Below are positions 29,192 through 37,181 of a stretch of 64,000 nt of DNA, one piece after another. The DNA lies in NCBI RefSeq assembly GCF_001426745.1, contig NZ_LMFI01000012.1, positions 181,907 through 245,906 on the forward strand, read 5' to 3'. The notes below the pieces were generated by a model. That model was not told where the DNA came from. It saw nothing but the letters and a program-made list of their open reading frames with translations, and did not search any database. This DNA is from Nocardioides sp. Root140 (lineage in GTDB: Bacteria > Actinomycetota > Actinomycetes > Propionibacteriales > Nocardioidaceae). Both the position numbers and the translations under genes were made by a program. The first letter of the stretch is position 1, and each line of letters begins with the position of its first letter.

Positions 29192-31012
29192 ATGCCGATC
29201 AACTACGACGCATCGTTCGTCGAGACGATGCCCCGCAACGTTGCGGTGCAGTTCCTCGACAGGGTGGAGAAGTCGTCGGCCAGTGAGGCATACCGCTTCC
29301 CGGTCGGCGACAACTGGGAGTCCGTCACCTGGCAGCAGGTGGGCGACCGCGTGTCCCGTCTCGCGGCAGGCCTGATGGCACTGGGCATCGAGCCCGAACA
29401 ACGCGTCGGTATCGCCGCAGGCACCCGCTACGAGTGGATCCTCGCCGACCTCGCCGTGATGTGCGCTGGTGCCGCCACGACGACGGTCTACCCGTCGACG
29501 AACGCGGCCGACACGGCGTACATCCTCAGCGACTCGGAGTCGCGCGTGGTCTTCGCGGAGGACGACGACCAGGTCGCCAAGCTGGTCGAGCACCGCGCGG
29601 AGCTGCCCCACCTGGCCAAGGTGGTCACGTTCGACGGCACCGCCGACGGCGACTGGGTGATCGACCTGGCCGAGCTCGAGCGGCTCGGCGCAGAGTTCCT
29701 CGAGGCCAACCCCGCAGCGGTGACCGACCACGCTGCGGCCATCGACCCCGAGCAGCTCGCCACCCTGATCTACACCTCCGGCACGACGGGCCGGCCCAAG
29801 GGCGTCCGCCTGCGCCACCGGGCCTGGGTCTACGAGGGTGAGGCGATCGCCTCCCAGGACATCCTTCACGAGGACGACCTGCAGTTCCTGTGGCTGCCGA
29901 TGGCCCACTCGTTCGGCAAGGTGCTGCTCTCGACCCAGCTGGCCTGCGGCTTCCCGACCGCGGTCGACGGCCGGGTCGACAAGATCATCGACAACCTGGC
30001 GATCGTGAAGCCGACCTTCATGGGTGCCGCCCCGCGCATCTTCGAGAAGGCCTACTCGCGCATCGTCACCATGCAGGCTGCCGAGGGTGGCGCCAAGGAG
30101 AAGCTGTTCAAGAAGGCGTTCGCGGTGGGCCTCGAGGTCGACCGGCTCAAGCGCGAGGGCAAAACGGTCCCGTTGACCCTCAAGCTCCAGCACGGGCTGT
30201 TCGACAAGCTGGTGTTCAGCAAGGTCCGTGACCGGTTCGGTGGCCGGGTCCGGTTCTTCATCTCCGGTTCCGCGGCGCTGAACCGTGAGGTCGCCGAGTG
30301 GTTCCACGCCGCGGGCATCACGGTGCTCGAGGGCTACGGCATGACCGAGAACGCGGCCGGCGCCACGGTCAACCACCCCGACCAGTACAAGTTCGGCTCG
30401 GTGGGCGCGCCGTTCCCGGGCAGCGAGGTGAAGATCGCCGAGGACGGCGAGGTGCTGCTGCGCGGCCCCCACGTCATGGAGGGCTATCACAACCTCCCGG
30501 AGGCCACCGCCGAGGCGCTCACCGAGGACGGCTGGCTGCACACCGGTGACATCGGGGAGCTCGACGACGACGGCTTCCTCAAGATCACCGACCGCAAGAA
30601 GGACCTCTTCAAGACCTCCGGCGGCAAGTACATCGCGCCGTCGGCGATCGAGTCGCAGTTCAAGGCGATCTGCCCCTACGCCAGCCAGTTCCTGGTGATC
30701 GGCAACGAGCGCAACTTCGTCTCGGCCCTGGTCACCCTCGACCCCGACCAGATGACCGACTGGGCCGCCCAGAACGGCAAGGAGGGGGCTTCCTACACCG
30801 AGGTCGTCACCAGCCCCGAGGCCAAGGAGATGGTCAGCGGGTACGTCGACGAGCTCAACGGCCGCCTCAACCGCTGGGAGACGATCAAGAAGTTCAAGAT
30901 CCTCGACCACGACCTGAGCATCGAGTCCGGCGAGCTGACGCCGTCGATGAAGGTCAAGCGCAAGGTCGTGGAGGACAACAACAAGGAGCTCATCGCGTCC
31001 TTCTACGGCTGA
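29192..31012 (+). CDS. Long-chain fatty acid-CoA ligase (AMP-forming)
   Basis: The 606-aa adenylate-forming enzyme has the P-loop YTSGTTGRPKGVRL, ISGSAALNREVAEWF, the acyl motif EGYGMTENAAG, GWLHTGDIGELDDDG and the hinge DRKKDLFKTSGGKYIAPSAI. This is the FadD15-type long-chain acyl-CoA synthetase, which activates fatty acids at the membrane. ATG 29192 follows AGGAG; GTG 29141 would add residues with no family support. It would supply acyl-CoA for degradation or lipid synthesis. Confidence 0.93.
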   Translation: MPINYDASFVETMPRNVAVQFLDRVEKSSASEAYRFPVGDNWESVTWQQVGDRVSRLAAGLMALGIEPEQRVGIAAGTRYEWILADLAVMCAGAATTTVYPSTNAADTAYILSDSESRVVFAEDDDQVAKLVEHRAELPHLAKVVTFDGTADGDWVIDLAELERLGAEFLEANPAAVTDHAAAIDPEQLATLIYTSGTTGRPKGVRLRHRAWVYEGEAIASQDILHEDDLQFLWLPMAHSFGKVLLSTQLACGFPTAVDGRVDKIIDNLAIVKPTFMGAAPRIFEKAYSRIVTMQAAEGGAKEKLFKKAFAVGLEVDRLKREGKTVPLTLKLQHGLFDKLVFSKVRDRFGGRVRFFISGSAALNREVAEWFHAAGITVLEGYGMTENAAGATVNHPDQYKFGSVGAPFPGSEVKIAEDGEVLLRGPHVMEGYHNLPEATAEALTEDGWLHTGDIGELDDDGFLKITDRKKDLFKTSGGKYIAPSAIESQFKAICPYASQFLVIGNERNFVSALVTLDPDQMTDWAAQNGKEGASYTEVVTSPEAKEMVSGYVDELNGRLNRWETIKKFKILDHDLSIESGELTPSMKVKRKVVEDNNKELIASFYG

Positions 31013-31074
31013 GCCTGGGGCTCTGTGCTCCGGCACTGGCAACGCACAGCAGGCACACAGGTCGACCGGCTCTG

Positions 31075-31108
31075 ATGGGTGTCGGCGGAGAGATCCGCCG
31101 ACACCCAT
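31075..31108 (+). terminator. Perfect 15-bp hairpin after acyl-CoA ligase
   Basis: ATGGGTGTCGGCGGA pairs perfectly with its complement around a GAGA tetraloop. It lies 62 nt after the ligase stop and 12 nt before the next ribosome binding site. A terminator is likeliest; a 5'-UTR role for the next gene is possible. Confidence 0.6.
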
Positions 31109-31135
31109 TCGGCATTTCCTGGAGGCGGTACGACG

Positions 31136-32050
31136 ATGAACCCGGTGCACGACGACGGCGAGCGCGACGGCCATGACCATGCCCACGACGAGGGCCTGTC
31201 GCAGGACCTCGGTCGCATCGTCGAGAGCGGAAGGCGGCCGATGGCGCGGCGCGGTGTACTCGCCCTCTTCGGCGCAGTGGGCGCCGCGGGTCTGGTGGCC
31301 TGCGCCGAGGGGTCGGACAAGACCGTGGTCAGCGGCACGGAGTCCGCGGCGCAGGGCGGGCCGCCGGCAGGCGGGGCGCCACCGGCCGGTGGCGGTGCGG
31401 ACTCAGGCGCCGACGTCGCCGAGGGGGAGATCCCCGAGGAGACCAACGGCCCCTACCCGGCCGACGGCACCAACGGCGTCAACGTGCTCACCGAGAGCGG
31501 CGTGGTCCGCAGCGACATCACCAGCAGCTTCGGCAGTGCGTCGGGTGTCGCCGCCGGCGTACCGCTGACCCTCAAGCTGAAGGTCTACGACCTCGACGGC
31601 GAGGAGATCTCGGCGCTGGCCGGCGCGGCCGTCTACGTGTGGCACTGCGACCGCGACGGCAACTACTCGCTCTACTCCGAGGCCGTCTCCGAAGAGAACT
31701 ACCTGCGCGGCGTCCAGGCGGCCGACGAGTCGGGCAACGTCACGTTCACCACCATCTTCCCGGCCGCCTACATGGGCAGGTGGCCGCACATCCACTTCGA
31801 GATCTACCCATCCCTCGACGACGCCACGAGTGCGTCGAACCGCCTGCGCACCTCGCAGCTCGCCTTCCCCGAGGACGTCTGCGACGAGGTCTACGCGAAC
31901 GCGGACGGCTACGGGACGAGCGCTTCGAACATGGAGCAGACGCCTCTCGACCAGGACAACGTGTTCTCCGACGGCCACTCGTTGCAGATGGCCAAGGTCA
32001 CCGGCTCGATGGAGAAGGGGTATGTGGCCACGCTGAATGTCCCGGTTTGA
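31136..32050 (+). CDS. Exported intradiol ring-cleavage dioxygenase-like protein
   Basis: The 304-aa protein has a His/Asp-rich N-terminus (HDDGERDGHDHAHDEG), then an Arg-Arg hydrophobic segment ARRGVLALFGAVGAAGLVAC that looks like a Tat/lipoprotein signal, a Gly/Pro/Ala linker and a dioxygenase domain. Candidate iron ligands are Tyr in VWHCDRDGNYSLY and the HxH of RWPHIHFEIY, as in protocatechuate 3,4-dioxygenase-like proteins. Secreted members of this family are common in actinobacteria; aromatic substrate is unproven. GGAGG lies 10 nt before ATG 31136. Confidence 0.83.
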   Translation: MNPVHDDGERDGHDHAHDEGLSQDLGRIVESGRRPMARRGVLALFGAVGAAGLVACAEGSDKTVVSGTESAAQGGPPAGGAPPAGGGADSGADVAEGEIPEETNGPYPADGTNGVNVLTESGVVRSDITSSFGSASGVAAGVPLTLKLKVYDLDGEEISALAGAAVYVWHCDRDGNYSLYSEAVSEENYLRGVQAADESGNVTFTTIFPAAYMGRWPHIHFEIYPSLDDATSASNRLRTSQLAFPEDVCDEVYANADGYGTSASNMEQTPLDQDNVFSDGHSLQMAKVTGSMEKGYVATLNVPV

Positions 32051-32074
32051 GCCACCCGGTGATTGGATGGGCGG

Positions 32075-33322
32075 GTGCCCTCAGCCCTGCCTCCCGGAGA
32101 CCCGGCTCCCGCCGACGGCCGGCTCCCGGAATTGGCGCTGGCCGGGGCCGCCGACCGCCCGTTCGGCGTCTACGTCCACGTGCCGTTCTGCACGGTGCGT
32201 TGCGGCTACTGCGACTTCAACACCTACACCGCGACCGAGCTGGGTGAGGGCGTCACGCGTGCGACGTACGCCGAGTCGGCGATCGCCGAGATCCGCCAGG
32301 CGCGCGCCGTGCTCGGCGACGTCGACCGTCGCGTCGACACGATCTTCTTCGGCGGCGGTACGCCGACGCTGCTGCCCCCGGCCGACCTGACCGCCATCGT
32401 CGCGTCGATCTCCGCCGAGTTCGGTCTGGCCGACGACGTCGAGGTCACGACGGAGGCGAACCCGGACAGCGTGGCCCTGTGGGACCTCGAGGCCCTGCGT
32501 CACGGCGGGTTCAACCGGCTTTCGTTCGGCATGCAGTCGGCGGTGCCACATGTGCTCAAGACCCTCGACCGCACCCACGACCCGTTGCGAGTCCCGGCGG
32601 TGGTCGACTGGGCCAGGCAGGCCGGCTTCGACCAGGTCAGCCTCGACCTGATCTACGGGACGCCGGGGGAGTCGGCAGCCGACTGGCAGGAGTCGCTCGA
32701 CGCCGCGCTGGCGTGCCGCCCCGACCATGTGTCGGCGTACTCGCTGATCGTGGAGGAGGGCACGGCGCTGGCCCGTCGGGTGCGCCGGGGGGAGGTGCCG
32801 ATGACCGATGACGACGACCACGCCGACAAGTACCTCGCCACCGACGCGGCCCTGTCGGCGGCCGGACTGGGCTGGTACGAGGTCTCGAACTGGTCGACCG
32901 GCGTCGACACGCGATGCCGGCACAACATGCTCTATTGGCAGGGGGCGGACTGGTGGGGCGTCGGCCCCGGCGCGCACTCCCACGTCGGCGGGGTTCGCTG
33001 GTGGAACGTCAAGCACCCGGCGGCGTACGCCGAGCGCATCTCCCGAGGAGTCAGCCCGGCGCTGGCCCGGGAGGTCCTCGACGACGAGACCCGCCGGGTC
33101 GAGCGCGTGCTGCTGGAGATCCGGATCCGCGACGGACTGTCACTCGACCTGCTCGACGACCAGGCCCGCGCGCTGCTGCCCGACCTGCTCGCCCGCGGCC
33201 TCATCGAGCCGAACCCACTCGACCCGAACCCACTCGACCAGGGCCCACACGACCCGGGGCGTCTGGTGCTGACCCTGCAAGGCAGGCTGCTGGCCGACGC
33301 CGTCGTCCGCGACCTCATCTGA
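32075..33322 (+). CDS. hemW: Heme chaperone HemW (radical SAM)
   Basis: The 415-aa protein has the radical-SAM cluster motif FCTVRCGYCDF (Cys-x3-Cys-x2-Cys), GGGTPTLLPP, SFGMQSAVPHVL and a HemW C-terminal domain with DGLSLDLLDD. It is the HemN-like protein that traffics heme rather than oxidising coproporphyrinogen; the extra Cys typical of HemN is absent. GTG 32075 matches the usual N-terminus; TTG 32063 is in frame. The C-terminus has a tandem PNPLDPNPLD repeat. Confidence 0.93.
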   Translation: MPSALPPGDPAPADGRLPELALAGAADRPFGVYVHVPFCTVRCGYCDFNTYTATELGEGVTRATYAESAIAEIRQARAVLGDVDRRVDTIFFGGGTPTLLPPADLTAIVASISAEFGLADDVEVTTEANPDSVALWDLEALRHGGFNRLSFGMQSAVPHVLKTLDRTHDPLRVPAVVDWARQAGFDQVSLDLIYGTPGESAADWQESLDAALACRPDHVSAYSLIVEEGTALARRVRRGEVPMTDDDDHADKYLATDAALSAAGLGWYEVSNWSTGVDTRCRHNMLYWQGADWWGVGPGAHSHVGGVRWWNVKHPAAYAERISRGVSPALAREVLDDETRRVERVLLEIRIRDGLSLDLLDDQARALLPDLLARGLIEPNPLDPNPLDQGPHDPGRLVLTLQGRLLADAVVRDLI

Positions 33323-33323
33323 C

Positions 33324-33410
33324 CAACCGTGCATTCTTGATGCGCGAACCGTGGATTCTTGCGCCTCGAACCCGCAGTCCTTGACGTCCGAACCTGCAGT
33401 CCTTGCGGTC
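33324..33410 (+). repeat. Four tandem 21-22-bp CGAAC units, left array
   Basis: Units at 33324-33344, 33345-33366, 33367-33388 and 33389-33410, starting CAACC or CGAACC and containing GTGGATTCTTG or variants such as GCAGTCCTTG. They begin 1 nt after the hemW stop. Four inverted copies stand at 35174-35261, across the DUF3097-MBL gene pair; 18 bp (GCGAACCGTGGATTCTTG) are exactly shared. Confidence 0.85.
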
Positions 33411-33428
33411 TGGCGCCAGGCAGCGACC

Positions 33429-34283
33429 TCAGGGAGCGGTCACGAAGTCGATCAGCTCCTCGACCCTGCCGAGCAGAGCCGGGTCGAGATCCTGGAAGCC
33501 GCGCACCCCGCCGAGGATGTGCTGCCAGGCGCGGGCGATGTCGGTCTGGTTGCGGTGCGGCCAGCCAAGCTGCTGGCAGACGCCGTACTTCCACTCGATG
33601 TTGCGCGGCACGTCGGGCCACCGGGCGATGCCCAGCCGCTCGGGCTTCACCGCCGCCCAGACATCGATGAACGGGTGGCCGACGATGAGCACGTGCTTGC
33701 CGACCGGGGACTTCGCGATCGACTGGGCGATCCGGCTCTCCTTCGAGCCGCGGACGAGGTGGTCGACGAGAACGCCGACCCGCCTGTCCGGTCCCGGCTT
33801 GAAGTCGCGGAGGTGCTCGGACAGGTCGTCGACGCCGCCCAGGAACTCCACGACCACGCCCTCGATGCGCAGGTCGTCACCCCACACCTTCTCGACCAGC
33901 TCGGCGTCGTGGCGGCCCTCGACGAAGATGCGACTGGCTCGCGCCACGCGGGCCTTCGCGCCGTGTACGGCGACCGACCCGCTCGCCGTACGCGTCGGCT
34001 TGGCGGGAGTCTTCAACCGGGTCGGCCGGGTAAGGATCACCGGCTTGCCCTCGAGCAGGAACCCGGGGCCGAGCGGGAACGTGCGGCGCTGGCTGCGGCG
34101 GTCCTCGAGCGTCACCGTGTCGATGTCGCGGTCGACGGCCACGATCTCGCCGCACCAGTCGGTGGTGATCTCCTCGACGACCAACCCGGTGTCGGCCTCC
34201 ACCTCGGTGGCGCGGCCGTTCTTGGGCGCGCCCCAGTCGGTGTTGAGCACGTCTGATCCGTAGCGGTCGTTGGGGGAAGACAC
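33429..34283 (-). CDS. DUF3097 family protein
   Basis: The 284-aa protein matches the actinobacterial DUF3097 family. The N-terminal half is beta-rich (YGSDVLNTDWG, FPLGPGFLLEGKPVILTRP), and the C-terminal half, RIFVEGRHDAELVEKVWGDD followed by GVLVDHLVRGSKESRI and VLIVGHPFIDVW, has the Glu and Asp-x-Asp-like layout of a Toprim nucleotidyl-transfer fold. Role unknown; a nucleic-acid function is inferred. The MBL gene is 19 bp upstream on the same strand, and repeat arrays bracket the pair. Confidence 0.85.
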   Translation of the reverse strand: MSSPNDRYGSDVLNTDWGAPKNGRATEVEADTGLVVEEITTDWCGEIVAVDRDIDTVTLEDRRSQRRTFPLGPGFLLEGKPVILTRPTRLKTPAKPTRTASGSVAVHGAKARVARASRIFVEGRHDAELVEKVWGDDLRIEGVVVEFLGGVDDLSEHLRDFKPGPDRRVGVLVDHLVRGSKESRIAQSIAKSPVGKHVLIVGHPFIDVWAAVKPERLGIARWPDVPRNIEWKYGVCQQLGWPHRNQTDIARAWQHILGGVRGFQDLDPALLGRVEELIDFVTAP

Positions 34284-34302
34284 CCTGCGAACGCTAGCCC
34301 GA

Positions 34303-35124
34303 TCAGATCAGCGGGAGCCGCTTCGACGCGCGGGGGAGTTGCTCGTACCCGCGAGCGACGGCGTGCCGCAGCGCTTCGTGTGGCCAGGGCCACTCGCCCT
34401 CGGCCAGCGCCTGGCTCGCGGGGATGCCGCGCCCGGCGAGGTCGCGGATCGTCTCCGCGACGACGCCGATCCCACCGCGTTGCTCGTGCACGAAGTCGAG
34501 GTCCACGACCGCCCCGTGGCCCGGTACGACGACCGTCTCGTCGGTCATCAGCGATATGACGAGGTCCAGCGAGGTGGGCCAGTCCATGGGCCACGAGTCC
34601 TCGCCGTACGCCGGTGGCGCGGACTCCTCGAGGAGGTCGCCCGTGACCACGACGTTCACATCCGGCACGCGCACCACGATGTCGCCGGCGGTGTGGCCGC
34701 GACCGGGGTGGAGCAGCTCGACCTGTCGATCTCCCAGGTCGACCACGCGCGCGGACGAGAACGTGTCGGTGGGCACCACGACGGGGGAGGCGTCGATCTC
34801 CTCGCTCCGCTCGCCGTCGTACGCCGGCCGGTCGTCGCGGAAGCGCTCGAGTGCGGCCGCCGTCTCCTCGTGCGCATGGATCGGGAGGCCGTCGAAGAGC
34901 GAGTTGCCGAGCACGTGGTCGAAGTGCTCGTGCGTGTTGACCACGGCGACCACCTCACCGAGGCGTCGTACGGCGTCCAGGGTGCCGCGCATCTCGCGCG
35001 TCGAGGCAAGGGTGTCGACGACCACGAGGCCGGTGGTGCCACCGATCACCGTGACGTTGACGTCGAACCACTCGTGGCGCGCGACCCAGACACGATCCGC
35101 GACCTCGACCAGGGGAGTAGCCAT
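34303..35124 (-). CDS. MBL-fold metallo-hydrolase
   Basis: The 273-aa protein has the metal-binding motif NTHEHFDHVLGNSLF (His-x-His-x-Asp-His), HPGRGHTAGDIVV and VVPGHGAVV, the full ligand set of a dinuclear metallo-beta-lactamase fold. Glu replaces the more usual Ser/Thr in THEHFDH. It resembles SoxH/quinoprotein-relay type hydrolases; substrate unknown. It is cotranscribed with the DUF3097 gene. Confidence 0.87.
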   Translation of the reverse strand: MATPLVEVADRVWVARHEWFDVNVTVIGGTTGLVVVDTLASTREMRGTLDAVRRLGEVVAVVNTHEHFDHVLGNSLFDGLPIHAHEETAAALERFRDDRPAYDGERSEEIDASPVVVPTDTFSSARVVDLGDRQVELLHPGRGHTAGDIVVRVPDVNVVVTGDLLEESAPPAYGEDSWPMDWPTSLDLVISLMTDETVVVPGHGAVVDLDFVHEQRGGIGVVAETIRDLAGRGIPASQALAEGEWPWPHEALRHAVARGYEQLPRASKRLPLI

Positions 35125-35173
35125 CCGGCCAGACTAGGACGTGGCCCGCGGACGCCGTACGGCCGTGCCGCGT

Positions 35174-35261
35174 CACCGCAAGAATCACCGGCTCGCACAC
35201 CAACAACTGCAGGCTCGTGACACAAGAATCCACGGCTCGCGCATCAAGAATCCACGGTTCG
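35174..35261 (-). repeat. Four tandem 22-bp CGAAC units, right (inverted) array
   Basis: Units at 35174-35195, 35196-35217, 35218-35239 and 35240-35261, each exactly 22 bp, ending GGCTCG or GGTTCG on the plus strand. They are the reverse complement of the array at 33324-33410. The nearest genes are the MBL gene start (35124) and the DUF2470 gene stop (35271). Confidence 0.85.
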
Positions 35262-35270
35262 CGGGAAGGG

Positions 35271-35972
35271 TCAGCAGAGGTCGCTGTGGAGGTGGGCGCT
35301 GAGCAGGCCGGCCAGCTCCTCGGGGTTGCGGGCCGGCACCGGGAAGGCGATCTCGCGCGAGTGCGAGCCGGAGGCGTCGATCCACCGGAGGCTGACGCCC
35401 GCGGGACGCAGGTCGGCCAGGGTGACGCCGGCCAGCTGGCCCAGCGGCGTGCCCGTGGCGAGGGCGACCGCCCGGAGCAGCTCGTCCTGGTGGCACTCGT
35501 TGGCATGCTGCGCGCAGCTGTGCAGGTAGCCGCGGTTCAGGCGGTGGGCCGGGTGCCGGAACTGCGAGGTCGGCACGGTGAGGTGGCGCTCGGGGTGGCC
35601 GCCGCCGGTCAGGACGAGCGAGACCATCCCGATCTCGAGCGTGACCACTCGCAGTGTGTCCTCGTGGCAGCACTCGCCCTGGACCCGCAGGGTGCCGGCC
35701 AGGACGACGTGCGAGCGGACGTCGTTGTCGGCGTCGAGTCGGCCGGTGACCCGCAGCAGGGCGTTGCGGTTCTCGCCCGCAGCCCGGTCGACGGTGCAGC
35801 CGAACGGCGCGAAGAAAGTAGGCGTGCCCGCGTCGTCGTGCAGTGAGACGCCCTCGTCGAGGTCGTACTCGGCGCCCTCGACCACGAGGCTGACGCCTTC
35901 GGGGCAGGACAGGATGCTGCGGGCGTGGGCGGCCAGGCTGGCCGGGTCGGGCGACGGGCTGGTGGTGGTCAT
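35271..35972 (-). CDS. DUF2470-type protein, iron/heme related
   Basis: The 233-aa cytosolic protein begins MTTTSPSPDPASLAAHARSI, a lead-in typical of DUF2470/heme-iron-utilisation proteins, has CTVDRAAGENRNALLRVTGR and VVLAGTLRVQGECC in the middle, and a C-terminal DUF2470-like segment DLRPAGVSLRWIDASGSH. His and Cys are frequent (HSCAQHANECHQ). The iron box 22 nt upstream strongly suggests control by iron. ATG 35972 is preceded by GAGAG. Confidence 0.72.
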   Translation of the reverse strand: MTTTSPSPDPASLAAHARSILSCPEGVSLVVEGAEYDLDEGVSLHDDAGTPTFFAPFGCTVDRAAGENRNALLRVTGRLDADNDVRSHVVLAGTLRVQGECCHEDTLRVVTLEIGMVSLVLTGGGHPERHLTVPTSQFRHPAHRLNRGYLHSCAQHANECHQDELLRAVALATGTPLGQLAGVTLADLRPAGVSLRWIDASGSHSREIAFPVPARNPEELAGLLSAHLHSDLC

Positions 35973-35994
35973 GGACTCGCTCTCTACTTGAAAC

Positions 35995-36013
35995 TTAGGG
36001 CAGCCTAACCTAA
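35995..36013 (-). promoter_or_regulatory. DtxR/IdeR-type iron box
   Basis: TTAGGGCAGCCTAACCTAA matches the 19-bp consensus TTAGGTTAGSCTAACCTAA at 17 of 19 positions. It is 22 nt before the DUF2470 ATG, where it would block transcription when iron is plentiful. Binding is inferred from sequence. Confidence 0.85.
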
Positions 36014-36077
36014 TGAACGTGGGGTGACCAGACCCTCACGGCACGGCTTCGGCGTTCGCGGGGCCTGCCGAGTAGCA

Positions 36078-36104
36078 TTGGCACTCGTAAAGTCGGAGTG
36101 CCAG
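36078..36104 (+). promoter_or_regulatory. CIRCE element
   Basis: TTGGCACTC, a 9-nt spacer and GAGTGCCAG match the CIRCE operator (TTAGCACTC-N9-GAGTGCTAA) with one change per arm, symmetric. It ends 17 nt before hrcA and is the HrcA binding site, giving autoregulation of hrcA-dnaJ. Confidence 0.92.
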
Positions 36105-36121
36105 CATCGAGGAGGACGACC

Positions 36122-37144
36122 ATGGTCGAGGACCGCCGCCTTGCCGTGCTCCGGGCGATCGTCGAGGACTACGTCTCGACCGAGGAGCCGGTCGGTTCGC
36201 GTGCCCTCGTGGAGCGGCACCAGCTCGGTGTCTCGCCGGCCACGGTCCGCAACGACATGGCCGCGCTCGAGGAGGAGGGGTTCATCACCCAGCCCCACAC
36301 CAGCGCCGGCCGGGTGCCCACCGACAAGGGCTACCGCCTCTTCGTCGACCGACTCACCACGGTCAAGCCGATGAGCGCCGCCGAGCAGCGCGCGATCGCA
36401 TCCTTCCTCGAGGGCGCGGTCGACCTCGACGATGTCGTGCAGCGCAGCGTGCGACTGCTGGCCCAGCTGACCCGCCAGGTCGCGGTCGTGCAGTACCCGA
36501 CGCTGAGCCGCAGCACCGTGCGCCACGTCGAGATCGTCGCCCTGACCCCCAACCGCCTGCTGCTGGTGCTGATCCTGAGCACCGGTCGCGTCGAGCAGCG
36601 CGTGCTCGACCTCAACGGCGACCTCGGCGACGACGACCTCCAGAAGCTGCGCACCCTGGTCAACCGGGCTGCCATCGGCGAGGTCATCGCCGACGCGGCC
36701 CTGGCCCTCGACGACGTCGTCGACCAGCTGCCGCCAGCCGGCCGGCCCGTGGCCACGGCCGTCGTCGCCGCGCTGGTCGAGGCGATGTCCGACCACCGCT
36801 CCGACGCTCGCGTCGCCGTCGGCGGTACGGCGAACCTGGCCCGCTTCGGCGACGGTTTCGACACCACCATCAGACCCCTTCTCGAGGCGCTCGAGGAGCA
36901 CGTCGTGCTCCTGAAGCTCCTCGGTGAGGCCGGCGACGGCGACGCCGTGACCGTCCGCATCGGACACGAGGGCCCCTACCAGGAACTCGCCACCACCAGC
37001 GTGATCGCGACCGGCTACGGCCCGCAGGAGCAGGCCTTGGCCACCCTCGGCATCGTCGGTCCCACCCGCATGGACTACCCGGGCACCATGGCCAGCGTTC
37101 GCGCCGTGGCCCGCTACGTCTCGCGGATCCTCAACGAAGCGTGA
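36122..37144 (+). CDS. hrcA: Heat-inducible repressor HrcA
   Basis: The 340-aa repressor has an N-terminal winged helix (RRLAVLRAIVEDYVSTEEPV, VSPATVRNDMAALEEEGFI) and the HrcA effector domain (GHEGPYQELATTSVIATGY, GPTRMDYPGTMASVRAV). It binds CIRCE; activity depends on GroEL in known cases. ATG 36122 follows GAGGAGG. It is the first gene of the hrcA-dnaJ-rsmE operon. Confidence 0.97.
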   Translation: MVEDRRLAVLRAIVEDYVSTEEPVGSRALVERHQLGVSPATVRNDMAALEEEGFITQPHTSAGRVPTDKGYRLFVDRLTTVKPMSAAEQRAIASFLEGAVDLDDVVQRSVRLLAQLTRQVAVVQYPTLSRSTVRHVEIVALTPNRLLLVLILSTGRVEQRVLDLNGDLGDDDLQKLRTLVNRAAIGEVIADAALALDDVVDQLPPAGRPVATAVVAALVEAMSDHRSDARVAVGGTANLARFGDGFDTTIRPLLEALEEHVVLLKLLGEAGDGDAVTVRIGHEGPYQELATTSVIATGYGPQEQALATLGIVGPTRMDYPGTMASVRAVARYVSRILNEA

Positions 37145-37181
37145 CCCACTCGATCATCACCACCACGAACCAGAAGGACTC

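Noticed and set aside
33324..35261. CRISPR array
   Set aside because: Units follow directly on one another without unique spacers, are degenerate, occur in both orientations, and no cas gene is present.
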